A stretch of 34,015 nt of DNA from Deltaproteobacteria bacterium. GTDB lineage: Bacteria; Desulfobacterota_D; UBA1144; Nemesobacterales; JAJCZQ01. Below, piece after piece: positions 15,290 to 23,813 of this stretch. The position numbers and the translations under genes are program-made. The notes below the pieces were generated by a model. It searched no databases and had not been told where the DNA came from. It worked only from the letters and a program-made list of their open reading frames with translations. The stretch spans positions 1 to 34,015 of the forward strand of contig JAJCZQ010000001.1 in the NCBI GenBank assembly GCA_029262335.1, written 5' to 3'. Position 1 is the stretch's first letter, and every line of letters starts with the position of its first letter.

Positions 15290-17704
15290 ATGAGTCTCAA
15301 CTTTAATTCTGTAAATTCCATTTTATTATTACTTTTGTTATTCTCACCCCTGATTTTATTTATAAGTTGTGACAATGATGACCCCCGAAATCCCGTAGTA
15401 TTGAGGATAGACCCCGATGATGACAGCTGTGAACCTTTAATAGAGGAATATGCTACATGCGCAGAGGCATGTGAAAACGAGCCCGGCAACTGTGCCAATG
15501 ATATTCAGCTCCATATTGAAAGTGATGGCTTTATAAACAGAAGAATAATCAACCCTACGATTGATAACTCAACCGGAGAAATTCTTCCAGGTGAAGTACA
15601 GAAGCCAAACATACAGTCACCTATGCACGGATTATTTGTACCGGTGTGGAACAACCCGCAGTTAAATGACGCAATTGAAAACGCTCTTATGAACCCATTT
15701 GATAAGTTTGTAGCTCCTGACTGGTCAATTTCGGCAAAAGTTAATAATGCAGTAGAACCTGAGAATACAAACCCGCGTGACCTCAACTGGTCTACCGTCA
15801 TGTATAAAATCCCGGGTTATTGTGTAGAAAGGATATTCCCTGATGATCCCGATGCACCGTGTCTCGGCGGTGAATGGTTCTGGTATTTAAACAGGGGAGG
15901 GCTTCTAAGCTTTGACTGGGATTCGGTGGATAACAGCAGCGTGGCATCGTTTGGTAAAGCCACAGACTTTTGTCTTGACTGCCATGGTGCAGTTGCCGAT
16001 ACGGACTGGCTCTGGATTACCCATGACCTTATCAGGAGAGAGCAGCAACTGCAGGGACTTCCTATAATTGACGGGCATACACCTGGTTTAACAGGGGCCG
16101 CTTTTTGTGAAGGTATTACCGAACTCAGCCCCGACAGGCCGCAGGATGTTCTTTTTGATCCCGCATCACTTAGTGAAGAGCAGGCAAACAGGATGTTTAA
16201 CTGTTACAGCTGGCAGACATTTATTGCACTGTTCTGGCCGGCAAGTGAATCGCAAAGAGGGATCCCGGATAAAACAAAATCCATAGCTGATTCCGGACAA
16301 AGGGTCTGGGGTACTTATAAACAGACCTATGAAATGTTTCAGCCCATGGACCCCGACTGGACTCTTGATGACAGGAATTGGAACGATGACCAGCCGCTTC
16401 CCGAAGTATGCAGAGACGCATTAATTGCAAACAACCTTCCAACAGATACTAAAACATTCCAGGTACTAAATGAAACTCACCAGGCATACGGCAGCCAGTT
16501 TAACAACCTGATAGACCAGAACAACAATGAAGTCCATTATAATGTGCGTGTGAACCGCGATGAATTTGAACGTATGAAAGAAATGGGATTTGCTGATACG
16601 GGGACTTATGATTATAACGGGCCGTTCAGCGTTGAAAATAAAACACGTTTCCAGATGCCTGATAATACAGACGGTTTTACAGGTGAAGGTGCTACCGAGC
16701 TGAAATCAGCATGGAAAATCATGTGCACTGACCCTGAGATATGCAACAATGTTGACGATCCTTCAAGGTATTTTACAGAAACGGCCCTGATTTACACTCC
16801 GCCGACTGTAAAAACCATAGATGCACTAAACATCGATATAATCCCGCAAAACAATATTACTGTCCCTGCGACATGTGAAGTTGCCGAAGTAGGGCTGGTA
16901 GGTTTCCATATAGCTGTAAAAACCTTCTGGGCTCCTCAGTGGATATGGCCAACGTTCGAACATATTGATAATGTGCCGGGTAATACCGCTGATGATGAAC
17001 CAGTACCGGATACATTCAGTTTCTTTGACCCCGAATGCCCGGAGCCTACCGAGGAATTCCTTCAGGAATGCGTCCAGCAGCGCCCGGGTATAATCCCGAA
17101 TGACCAGGCTGATAACCAGGATTTGAGGTGCTGTCCTAACCAGATGGTTATTCTAAATTCGAGCCCGGATCCGGCAAACGAAGAGTCTGACCTTGTAGGG
17201 CTGAGGCCTCCAAACCCCATACCGATACAGGTAAACAGGCTGGACCAGATCGCGGAAAACAACCCTAACCAGGTTTCTGTGCTGGAATTTAATAAACTTT
17301 TCAGAGGTCTTCTTGCCGAAGAAGATTCACCACTTAAAAATTATATTCTGGTTAATACCCAGTGGCCCGGTAACGGAAGGACATCTGCTGATACAGAACC
17401 TCCATACCAGGTTATTAATAAACTGTGCCTGGAAGGTGACGACGAACAGACCTGTTTTGACCTGTTGCCAAAGGGCCTCAGGCTCAGGAATTCCACAATC
17501 GAAACATATGATATGGCTTATTGTGAGCCAACTGGTGAAGATATAGGAAACGAAGGCGGGCCGGACTGCACGGCAGATAATGTTGAAGATAACCCGGTGC
17601 AGCATAGCAGCGGCGGTTGTATGAACTGCCACTTCAGTGCCGGAACAGATTCAAGCTTTATATGGGCCGACGCACTTGAAGAGCAGGTACCACTTGATAA
17701 TTAA
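15290..17704 (+). CDS. Large lipoprotein with two c-type haem motifs
   Basis: 804 residues. A hydrophobic N-terminus ends LFISC, a lipobox with Cys27 as lipidation site. Two CxxCH motifs are seen: CLDCH at 228-232 and CMNCH at 777-781. Between them lie segments resembling a rarely studied family of large haem proteins: NCYSWQTFIALFWPASESQRG (about 303-323), GLVGFHIAVKTFWAPQWIWPTFEHIDNVP (about 540-570) and an IQVNR segment. Cytochrome maturation would occur in the periplasm, so it is probably anchored to the outer membrane or cell surface and involved in electron transfer or oxidation. Its substrate is unknown. AGGAGGG fixes the start; a strong terminator follows. Confidence 0.8.
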   Translation: MSLNFNSVNSILLLLLLFSPLILFISCDNDDPRNPVVLRIDPDDDSCEPLIEEYATCAEACENEPGNCANDIQLHIESDGFINRRIINPTIDNSTGEILPGEVQKPNIQSPMHGLFVPVWNNPQLNDAIENALMNPFDKFVAPDWSISAKVNNAVEPENTNPRDLNWSTVMYKIPGYCVERIFPDDPDAPCLGGEWFWYLNRGGLLSFDWDSVDNSSVASFGKATDFCLDCHGAVADTDWLWITHDLIRREQQLQGLPIIDGHTPGLTGAAFCEGITELSPDRPQDVLFDPASLSEEQANRMFNCYSWQTFIALFWPASESQRGIPDKTKSIADSGQRVWGTYKQTYEMFQPMDPDWTLDDRNWNDDQPLPEVCRDALIANNLPTDTKTFQVLNETHQAYGSQFNNLIDQNNNEVHYNVRVNRDEFERMKEMGFADTGTYDYNGPFSVENKTRFQMPDNTDGFTGEGATELKSAWKIMCTDPEICNNVDDPSRYFTETALIYTPPTVKTIDALNIDIIPQNNITVPATCEVAEVGLVGFHIAVKTFWAPQWIWPTFEHIDNVPGNTADDEPVPDTFSFFDPECPEPTEEFLQECVQQRPGIIPNDQADNQDLRCCPNQMVILNSSPDPANEESDLVGLRPPNPIPIQVNRLDQIAENNPNQVSVLEFNKLFRGLLAEEDSPLKNYILVNTQWPGNGRTSADTEPPYQVINKLCLEGDDEQTCFDLLPKGLRLRNSTIETYDMAYCEPTGEDIGNEGGPDCTADNVEDNPVQHSSGGCMNCHFSAGTDSSFIWADALEEQVPLDN

Positions 17705-17718
17705 TATAGAGAGATTAC

Positions 17719-17745
17719 AGAGGCGTGAATATCACGCCTCTTTTT
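17719..17745 (+). terminator. Terminator between convergent genes
   Basis: AGAGGCGTGA (17719-17728) pairs with TCACGCCTCT (17732-17741) and is followed by T-rich sequence. It sits between the stop of the di-haem lipoprotein gene and that of the convergent small membrane-protein gene (17744). Confidence 0.88.
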
Positions 17746-17995
17746 ATTTATACTCGATCTTTTTCTCACACTCTGATTCGAAATTAGTTGTAGAACCGTT
17801 CCTGCAGGTATAAAGTTCAACCGTGTCGTTAATCCTGTTGTGTTTCTTTACAACCATAAAGTGGTCGTTCTGGTCCGGGGATGTGATGTTGTGGTGTTCC
17901 ACTGTTATTTCTTCATTGTATATAGCGATAAATGTACCTGTCATAAATAAACCGAACATTGCAATTACAAAAAGAATTAAATACCTGTTTCTCAT
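17744..17995 (-). CDS. Small single-pass membrane or exported protein
   Basis: 83 residues, not recognised. One hydrophobic helix (about 5-24) is followed by a hydrophilic, His- and Asn-rich part with two Cys (ELYTCRNGS, SECEKKIEYK) that could form a disulfide in the periplasm. The AGGAGGC site upstream supports the start. It converges on the di-haem lipoprotein gene, with which it shares a terminator region. Confidence 0.6.
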   Translation of the reverse strand: MRNRYLILFVIAMFGLFMTGTFIAIYNEEITVEHHNITSPDQNDHFMVVKKHNRINDTVELYTCRNGSTTNFESECEKKIEYK

Positions 17996-18070
17996 AAGCA
18001 GCCTCCTGAAAAAAATAAAGATATATAGATTATGAAATTGTATAATACTGAATAATAAGGAGTTTAAACA

Positions 18071-18364
18071 ATGAGCAATATAAATTTAATTATTTTAGCT
18101 ATATCATTAATTTTAGTGACGGGTTTAAATCTAAGGGCTGAATCCCTGGAATCAGACAGTGTTTCACCGGGCCAGATATCAGAGTCTGTAGGATCTGACA
18201 CAGTACCGACTGAAAAACTTGAGGATGTAACAAAACCACCGGACGCAATATCAGAAACTGTTGATGAGGCAAATGAAAGTGCGGAAGAGAAGATAAATAA
18301 TCCTGATCTTCAGGAAAAACCACTTGGTGTCAGAGAAGCAGAAGGAAAAGTTATCGGGGAATAG
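18071..18364 (+). CDS. Small acidic exported protein
   Basis: 97 residues. A signal peptide (cleavage near NLRA, residue 23) leads a mature chain that is highly acidic, rich in Ser, Glu, Pro and Val, lacks Cys and is probably unstructured (SVSPGQISESVGSDTVPTEK). AAGGAG upstream supports the ATG. Its stop codon directly abuts that of the convergent lipoprotein gene. Function unknown. Confidence 0.62.
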   Translation: MSNINLIILAISLILVTGLNLRAESLESDSVSPGQISESVGSDTVPTEKLEDVTKPPDAISETVDEANESAEEKINNPDLQEKPLGVREAEGKVIGE

Positions 18365-18793
18365 TTATATAAAGGATTTATACCAAACGCAAAGTTCTTC
18401 ATATATTTTCCTGCTAGGGTTATTATCAGGAACATTACTCCAAATCAGATTTTCAAGGTTATCCGAAAATTTTATTGTATGGACAAAATCAGTACTTCCC
18501 GGGTTAGTCATACCAATTTCAATCACAGAATACTTTTTCTCTTTACAGTTTACTGCAAAGAATATATAAGTTTCCTGGTAATTCTCGCCGTTTTTTAATT
18601 TTTTAGGGTTCTCAAATGATTTTCTTGCCCAGGCAGTTTTTTTGTCCCCAAGCTCTGCTATATCAGAACGGTCAAGTGCAATAGTATAATTTCCGCCTTC
18701 AGGGTCTGAACCCACTGCAATATCTTCCCATCCCTTATTGTCACAGGAAGAGGCTGATATAATTAACAAAAGAAGTATTAAGTATAATTTCAA
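18365..18793 (-). CDS. Lipoprotein, surface-adhesin-E-like family (copy 7)
   Basis: 142 residues. A lipoprotein signal ends SASSC (Cys17), then GWEDIAVGSDPEG, YTIALDRSDIA, AWARKSF, YIFFAVNCKEKKYSV (first family Cys), IWSNVPDN and KIYEELCVWY (second Cys). The start is a TTG with AGGGGGC 7 bases upstream. It is divergent from copy 8 and convergent with the acidic protein, stops touching. The lipobox suggests membrane attachment where most other copies are soluble exports. Function unknown. Confidence 0.74.
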   Translation of the reverse strand: MKLYLILLLLIISASSCDNKGWEDIAVGSDPEGGNYTIALDRSDIAELGDKKTAWARKSFENPKKLKNGENYQETYIFFAVNCKEKKYSVIEIGMTNPGSTDFVHTIKFSDNLENLIWSNVPDNNPSRKIYEELCVWYKSFI

Positions 18794-18891
18794 AGTTACT
18801 GCCCCCTGTTCCTATTAATATAAAACATATTAAAAATTATTGCTACAAAATGCTGGTTAATTTAATTAATGATTATATATTATTGTTCACT

Positions 18892-19320
18892 ATGAAAAAT
18901 ATAATAATTATAAATCTTTTTGTCATACTTTTTGCAGTCCCTGCTTATTCAGACGACTGGCTTCTTATAAGCGAACTATTTAACGGAAATAAGATATATA
19001 TAGACCCTGATAAAATTACATATACTAAGGAGTTTGTCGAAGCACCTATAAAACAGATCTTTAATAAACCTATTACAACACAAAAAGGGACTATGGCAAC
19101 GGCATATGAAACAAATGCCAAAGCAAATTGTGAGTATAAGAAAGTGGGATTTTTCGGTGTCAAGGCATATAACCTTGAGGGAAATGTATTTTATACTGAT
19201 AAGAACTACAACTTCTGGCCTAAAGGTGTTGCCGAACATTCAGCCGGGGACAACATCATAGATTATCTTTGTGACAGGAACTTCAAAGACAATATTCAGC
19301 AAAAAATACTTCAGAATTAA
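18892..19320 (+). CDS. Exported small protein, surface-adhesin-E-like family (copy 8)
   Basis: 142 residues from the ATG at 18892 (MKNIIIINLFVILFAVPAYS), which gives a standard signal peptide. An upstream ATG at 18850 would add 14 residues and spoil it. Mature features: DWLLISELFNGNKIYIDPDKI, IKQIFNKP, NAKANCEYKKVGFFG (first Cys), EGNVFYTD and DYLCDRN (second Cys). It is closest in layout to copy 5 and shares with it a no-Shine-Dalgarno, CACTATGAAAA-type start. Its last 4 bases overlap the end of the convergent gene. Confidence 0.75.
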   Translation: MKNIIIINLFVILFAVPAYSDDWLLISELFNGNKIYIDPDKITYTKEFVEAPIKQIFNKPITTQKGTMATAYETNAKANCEYKKVGFFGVKAYNLEGNVFYTDKNYNFWPKGVAEHSAGDNIIDYLCDRNFKDNIQQKILQN

Positions 19321-19946
19321 AGATTTATAAAGTAAAAAACAGCGGTGATAATAAAAATCAGTACTGCTGCTGGTACTAAATATTTTCGGAATAAACTGTA
19401 GTCATTCTTTAACTTTTTATCTGTTATTTTTATTGAATCTGTAACCGGTTCATAACTGCACCTGCAATAGGAATGGCCGTTTCTGTAAAGATCGAAAGAA
19501 CACATGGGATTTGGAAGGGGCATTTTATTAAGTGCTTCTGTAATATCAACAATTTTATCGGATAAAGCCTTACATTCCCTGCAGCCTGCGTCTCCGCAGT
19601 TTTTAATCCTTACCTTGCTGTACCCAAGCCTTGAGTACTGACGGAGGGACAATCTGTGCATGTTTCTGATTGTTTCTACAGGATTATCTCCGTCTTCTGT
19701 GGCAATGAATGTTGCGAGCTTCTCATAAACACCCTTTGCCTCTTCAAGGTGTCCCTTGCTTCCGTATTTTCTTGCCTCGGAATCCAGGATCATTTTTATT
19801 ATATAGTTGTCTTCGGTTTTGGAAGTGAACTGATTCTTAAATTTTACAAACTGTTTTGGGAAAATACCGTATCTTGTAAGTTTTTCCTGGACTTCATTTC
19901 CCAGCTCATGCACTTTTAACACATTTGATGTATGTTGAATACTCAT
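19317..19946 (-). CDS. Tail-anchored protein with a Cys-rich motif
   Basis: 209 residues. A soluble, mostly helical N-terminal region is followed by a Cys cluster (CGDAGCRECKALSDK at about 117-131, then PLPNPMCSF and SYCRCSYEP) and a C-terminal transmembrane helix (about 188-207) with only a few residues beyond it. C-x2-C plus P-x-P-x-C and CRC spacing recalls the metal-binding end of phage head-morphogenesis proteins, but no phage genes surround it, so that resemblance may be superficial. Zinc binding is plausible. Function unknown. Confidence 0.6.
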   Translation of the reverse strand: MSIQHTSNVLKVHELGNEVQEKLTRYGIFPKQFVKFKNQFTSKTEDNYIIKMILDSEARKYGSKGHLEEAKGVYEKLATFIATEDGDNPVETIRNMHRLSLRQYSRLGYSKVRIKNCGDAGCRECKALSDKIVDITEALNKMPLPNPMCSFDLYRNGHSYCRCSYEPVTDSIKITDKKLKNDYSLFRKYLVPAAVLIFIITAVFYFINL

Positions 19947-20018
19947 ATTCTTTTTTATATCCCAATAGTTGTTACAAACTCAATTTTACAACAGAAAACA
20001 GTTCTTAATCAATATATC

Positions 20019-20046
20019 TTTTCAATTCTTCTGAACAGATTATAAT
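20019..20046 (+). promoter_or_regulatory. Likely promoter of the Na+/H+ antiporter gene
   Basis: A perfect TATAAT (20041-20046) has TTTTCA 16 bp upstream (20019-20024), followed by a GGAG ribosome-binding site at 20071-20074. Confidence 0.5.
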
Positions 20047-20083
20047 CATTACTCTAAACAATCTAACTCAGGAGAATCTGATT

Positions 20084-21910
20084 TTGTTAACAGTAATAGT
20101 TATTGCACTGTTGGCCGGAGTACTGGCCCAGATAATAGCAGTTTACCTTGGAATACCCAGTATTGTATTTTTACTTGTGTTCGGTGTGATCCTGGGGCCG
20201 GAACTGCTTGGTTTTGTTGATCCCAGGAATTTTGGGACAGGATTTGAGGTATTAATAAAACTGTTCGTTGCTATTATTCTTTTTGAAGCGGGCCTTAACC
20301 TTGAAAAGGATGAGATTAAGAAACACAGGGCAGTAATACTGCCGCTTATTACGGTCGGGGCAATAATTACAATGTTTGGTGCTGCATTTTTTGCCTGGTT
20401 AATAAGCGACTTTACCTGGTCGCAGGCATTTCTGTTCGGATCACTGGTAATTGTGACAGGGCCAACTGTAATTCAGCCTCTGTTAAGAAGAATAAACGTC
20501 AGGTCTAACCTTAAAAATATATTGGAATTTGAAGGTGTATTCATAGACCCTATCGGCGCTATCATCGCAATTTTTGTGTTTGAAGTTGTCCTTCGTATAG
20601 ACCAGTCATTGTTTACGATTGTAAACCTGGTTTTTCTAAGGTTTGGAGTAGGGCTGATTATAGGTTTGATCGGCGGGTATCTGATAAGTTATTTAATCAA
20701 CAAGTTTGCGATACAGCTTGACGAAAACCAGGACTTTTTTGTACTTGCATTTGCACTTGGGATATACGCCCTTGCCGAGTCACTTCTTCCTGAATCAGGA
20801 TTAATGGCAGCAGTGGCATCAGGTGTGGTTGTAGGCAATTTACATATACCGAATGAACAAAACCTTAAAAAGTTTAAGGGTAAAATATCCATACTTTTTA
20901 TCTCACTTTTATTTGTCCTCCTGGCCGCGAGTCTTGAACTGGATTATGTGTATGCACTTGGTTTCAAAGGAGTGCTGATAGTGCTTGCTCTTATTTTTAT
21001 TGTAAGGCCGCTAACGGTATTTGTATCGTCGGTTAATTCTGAACTTAGTTTCCGGGAGAAGGCCTTTATTTCTTATATTTCTCCGAGGGGTATTGTTGCA
21101 GCATCGATTGCTTCCTTAATTGGCATTGAACTCAAGAAAAGAGGTATCCCGGGCGGTGAATCAATACAGGGCCTTGTATTTCTTACTATTGCCATTACTG
21201 TCATTTTCCAGGGCCTGACTGCTAATGCCGTTTCAAAATTTTTAAAGGTTACCGTTGATACCCAAAGGGTCGTGATTGTCGGTGCAAATCAATTTGGCAG
21301 GTTAATTGGCAAATTACTTTTAAGGGAGAAAATGGAAGTATGCCTAATTGATACAAATGACAGGCTGATTCAGGATGCATGGCAGGAGGGGCTTGCCGCC
21401 GTTGAAGGTAACAGCCTTGATATAAATCAGCTCGAAAAAACAGAGATCGATAATGCAGAAAGCATTATAGCAGTAACTACAAGTGATAAGGTAAACCTTT
21501 TTGTAAGCAGGCTGGCAATGATAGATTTTGGCCTCAAAAATGTACTTCCCGTTATAAACCAGTCAAAAGTGGGTATTGATTATGATGCAATTAGTAAGCT
21601 GAATCTTGACATTGCGCTTGGAAAACCACTTAATATTTTTGAAATTAATTCCAAAATATCGCATAAAAATTATGTTGTGATCTCTTTAAAAATATTAAAT
21701 TCCCTTGAGGTCGAAGAAATTGAGAATCTGCTCATGAGAGAACACATTGTCCCGGTTATATATAAAAGAGATGCGAAAAGTAAGGCCATGATATATAAAA
21801 AAGGGATAAAACTTCTAAAAGGCAGCGAAATTACCCTGATAGACTTTAACCCTACATCAACAAACCTCGAATTTATCGGTGACAATGAAAAAGAGATAAT
21901 AGATATTTAA
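20084..21910 (+). CDS. Na+/H+ antiporter (CPA1, NhaP-like) with C-terminal RCK/TrkA-N domain
   Basis: 608 residues. About twelve hydrophobic helices fill residues 1-395, including ILFEAGLNLE and a TGPTVIQPLLRRINV...LEFEGVFIDPIGAI stretch. The latter is the variant of the TDP / EG-x-DP ion-site pair found in NhaP proteins with RCK domains. Residues about 403-520 form a Rossmann RCK_N domain (VVIVGANQFGRLIGKLL, acidic end CLIDTND), and a further roughly 80-residue regulatory tail follows. It exchanges Na+ or K+ for protons across the inner membrane, probably gated by a nucleotide on the RCK domain. The start is TTG, chosen because of GGAG 9 bases upstream and because the chain enters helix 1 directly. 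Confidence 0.9.
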   Translation: MLTVIVIALLAGVLAQIIAVYLGIPSIVFLLVFGVILGPELLGFVDPRNFGTGFEVLIKLFVAIILFEAGLNLEKDEIKKHRAVILPLITVGAIITMFGAAFFAWLISDFTWSQAFLFGSLVIVTGPTVIQPLLRRINVRSNLKNILEFEGVFIDPIGAIIAIFVFEVVLRIDQSLFTIVNLVFLRFGVGLIIGLIGGYLISYLINKFAIQLDENQDFFVLAFALGIYALAESLLPESGLMAAVASGVVVGNLHIPNEQNLKKFKGKISILFISLLFVLLAASLELDYVYALGFKGVLIVLALIFIVRPLTVFVSSVNSELSFREKAFISYISPRGIVAASIASLIGIELKKRGIPGGESIQGLVFLTIAITVIFQGLTANAVSKFLKVTVDTQRVVIVGANQFGRLIGKLLLREKMEVCLIDTNDRLIQDAWQEGLAAVEGNSLDINQLEKTEIDNAESIIAVTTSDKVNLFVSRLAMIDFGLKNVLPVINQSKVGIDYDAISKLNLDIALGKPLNIFEINSKISHKNYVVISLKILNSLEVEEIENLLMREHIVPVIYKRDAKSKAMIYKKGIKLLKGSEITLIDFNPTSTNLEFIGDNEKEIIDI

Positions 21911-21959
21911 CGGTTTTGTATTGTTTAATAATTTGTGAATATATACAATATGGGTTGAT

Positions 21960-22184
21960 ATGGAAAAATTTGAAGATAAATTAGAAAAATTAAACAATAT
22001 TGTGGAGAAACTTGAATCGGGAAATATCTCGCTTGATGAATCCTTAAAACAGTTTGAAAATGGTACAAAACTACTTGGAGAATGCTTTAAATCACTTGAT
22101 AAATATAATAAGAAAATTCAAATCCTAACCGAAAAAAAAGACGGCGAAACTGAACTTAGTGATTTTGAACCGGAAACTGATTAA
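21960..22184 (+). CDS. xseB: Exodeoxyribonuclease VII small subunit
   Basis: 74 residues, typical length. The helical hairpin pattern FEDKLEKLNNIVEKLESGNISLDESLKQFENG is diagnostic of XseB, which binds XseA to form the nuclease that degrades single-stranded DNA in repair. xseA is not in this window. The stop codon is followed at once by the ATG of ispA, so these two genes are translationally coupled, the order commonly seen in proteobacterial-type genomes. Confidence 0.95.
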   Translation: MEKFEDKLEKLNNIVEKLESGNISLDESLKQFENGTKLLGECFKSLDKYNKKIQILTEKKDGETELSDFEPETD

Positions 22185-23081
22185 ATGAACTTTAAGATTG
22201 AAGAATATATAAGTTCTAAAAGACAGTTAGTAGATAAAAGATTAGAAAAAATATTCCAGGCCGGAAATAAGAAACAATCAAAACTTAAAGAATCGATACG
22301 TTACAGCCTTCTTGCAAGCGGAAAAAGGCTAAGACCTGTTCTATGCCTTGCCTCATGTGAAACTTTTGGTGGCCGTACTTCCCAGGCACTTCCGGTTGCC
22401 TGTGCAATAGAGATGATACATACCTATTCGCTTATACATGACGATCTGCCGTCTATGGATAACGATAATCTCAGGAGGGGAGTGCCCACGAATCATAAGG
22501 TCTTTGGTGAATCTGCAGCCATACTTGCCGGAGACGCTTTACTTACAGATTCATTTAACCTGATAATAAAAGAAGGAATAAAGAAAGAAATATCCTCTGA
22601 TAAAATATGTGAATTAATTGCTACATTATCAAATGCAGCAGGTTCAGCCGGTATGGTGGAAGGGCAGGCTATAGACCTGGAATTTGGTTCGAAAAAGAAT
22701 GTTTCCCCTGATGACCTGAAGAAGCTGCATTCACTTAAAACAGGTGCATTAATAAGTGCTTCGGCAGTTTCTGGTGCAGTTGTGGCAGGTGCAAAAAAAG
22801 ATGAGATAAAACACTTGAAAAAATTCTCAGACTCTATTGGACTGGCTTTCCAGATTAAAGATGATCTGATAGATGATACGGGGGCTGGCAAAACCGGGAA
22901 ATCAGGCGGTTCAGATAAAAAAAACAAAAAGTCGACTTACCTGACCGTGCTTGGCGAAGAAAAGTCACTAAAATTAATTGATAATTTAACCACTAAATCA
23001 AACGGCTACCTGGACAGGATAGACCGGGACACATCAATACTCAAAGAACTGGCCAACTACCTTGGTAAAAGAAACCGCTAA
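22185..23081 (+). CDS. ispA: (2E,6E)-Farnesyl diphosphate synthase
   Basis: 298-residue all-helical prenyltransferase that adds isopentenyl diphosphate to allylic diphosphates to make C15 farnesyl diphosphate for quinones and undecaprenyl carriers. The first Asp-rich motif is HDDLPSMD with the two-residue insertion of bacterial farnesyl synthases, followed by RRG. The second is KDDLIDD. The residues before the first motif, IHTYSLIHDD, match IspA with Tyr at the chain-length position. The ATG directly follows xseB; the 3' end overlaps tlyA by 20 bases. dxs, which often sits between ispA and tlyA, is absent here. Confidence 0.95.
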   Translation: MNFKIEEYISSKRQLVDKRLEKIFQAGNKKQSKLKESIRYSLLASGKRLRPVLCLASCETFGGRTSQALPVACAIEMIHTYSLIHDDLPSMDNDNLRRGVPTNHKVFGESAAILAGDALLTDSFNLIIKEGIKKEISSDKICELIATLSNAAGSAGMVEGQAIDLEFGSKKNVSPDDLKKLHSLKTGALISASAVSGAVVAGAKKDEIKHLKKFSDSIGLAFQIKDDLIDDTGAGKTGKSGGSDKKNKKSTYLTVLGEEKSLKLIDNLTTKSNGYLDRIDRDTSILKELANYLGKRNR

Positions 23082-23808
23082 AAAAATAAGGATTGATAAA
23101 TTAATCCATGAAAGGGGGCTTGCTGAAAGCAGATCACAGGCGCAGGCCATAATTATGTCGGGTTCTGTATTTATCAATAATCAAAGGGTAGACAAACCAG
23201 GGACTGCAGTAAAAGCAGACTCTGAGATTGAGATTAAAAACAATAAGATCAGGTATGTGGGCCGGGGAGGGCTGAAACTTGAAAAAGCCCTAGATCATTT
23301 TAATGTTGAAGTAAGTAATTTAACTGCCCTTGATATCGGTGCCTCTACAGGTGGGTTTACTGACTGCCTTTTGCAAAAAGGTGCATTAAAAGTATATGCA
23401 TTTGATGTTGGTCACGGACAGTTTGACTGGAAACTAAGAAACAACGAAAAGGTAGTGGTAAAGGAGAAAATTAACTGCAGGTATCTTGAATACTCTGATG
23501 TAGGCGAACTTGTGGACCTTGTTGTTGTTGATGTATCTTTTATTTCATTAAAGCTAATTGTGAGTCCTGCGGTAAAGTTGCTGAAAGAGGGCGGGGTTCT
23601 GATAGCACTTATAAAACCGCAATTTGAAGCCGGTAAAGGCGAAGTTGGTAAGGGTGGAGTAATAAAAGACGAAACCAAACACATGGAAATAACTGAAATG
23701 ATTCATTCACACTTCAAAACTCTAAATCTTAATGTCATGGGGGTAATACCTTCACCAATTGAAGGTGCTGACGGGAATAGAGAGTTTCTAATCTGTGCAG
23801 TTAAATAA
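23062..23808 (+). CDS. tlyA: TlyA-family rRNA 2'-O-methyltransferase (S4 + FtsJ domains)
   Basis: 248 residues. An S4 RNA-binding domain (RIDKLIHERGLAESRSQAQAII, about 9-65) is joined to a Rossmann methyltransferase with SAM motif DIGASTGGFTDCLL (about 90-103), a VVVDVSFISL segment and IKPQFEAGKGEVGKGG. Members methylate ribose 2'-OH of cytidines in 16S and/or 23S rRNA, some also behaving as haemolysins. The start is a TTG inside the end of ispA with no strong ribosome-binding site, pointing to coupled translation. It converges on the transaldolase gene with 5 bp between stops. Confidence 0.94.
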   Translation: MVKETAKKIRIDKLIHERGLAESRSQAQAIIMSGSVFINNQRVDKPGTAVKADSEIEIKNNKIRYVGRGGLKLEKALDHFNVEVSNLTALDIGASTGGFTDCLLQKGALKVYAFDVGHGQFDWKLRNNEKVVVKEKINCRYLEYSDVGELVDLVVVDVSFISLKLIVSPAVKLLKEGGVLIALIKPQFEAGKGEVGKGGVIKDETKHMEITEMIHSHFKTLNLNVMGVIPSPIEGADGNREFLICAVK

Positions 23809-23813
23809 TATTT

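Noticed and set aside
18850-18891. Upstream ATG for the adhesin-E-like copy at 18892
   Set aside because: The 14 added residues disrupt the signal peptide, and the MKN start matches the other copies.
19317-19946. Prophage remnant
   Set aside because: No integrase, terminase, capsid, tail or attachment repeats nearby; only one motif resembles a phage protein.
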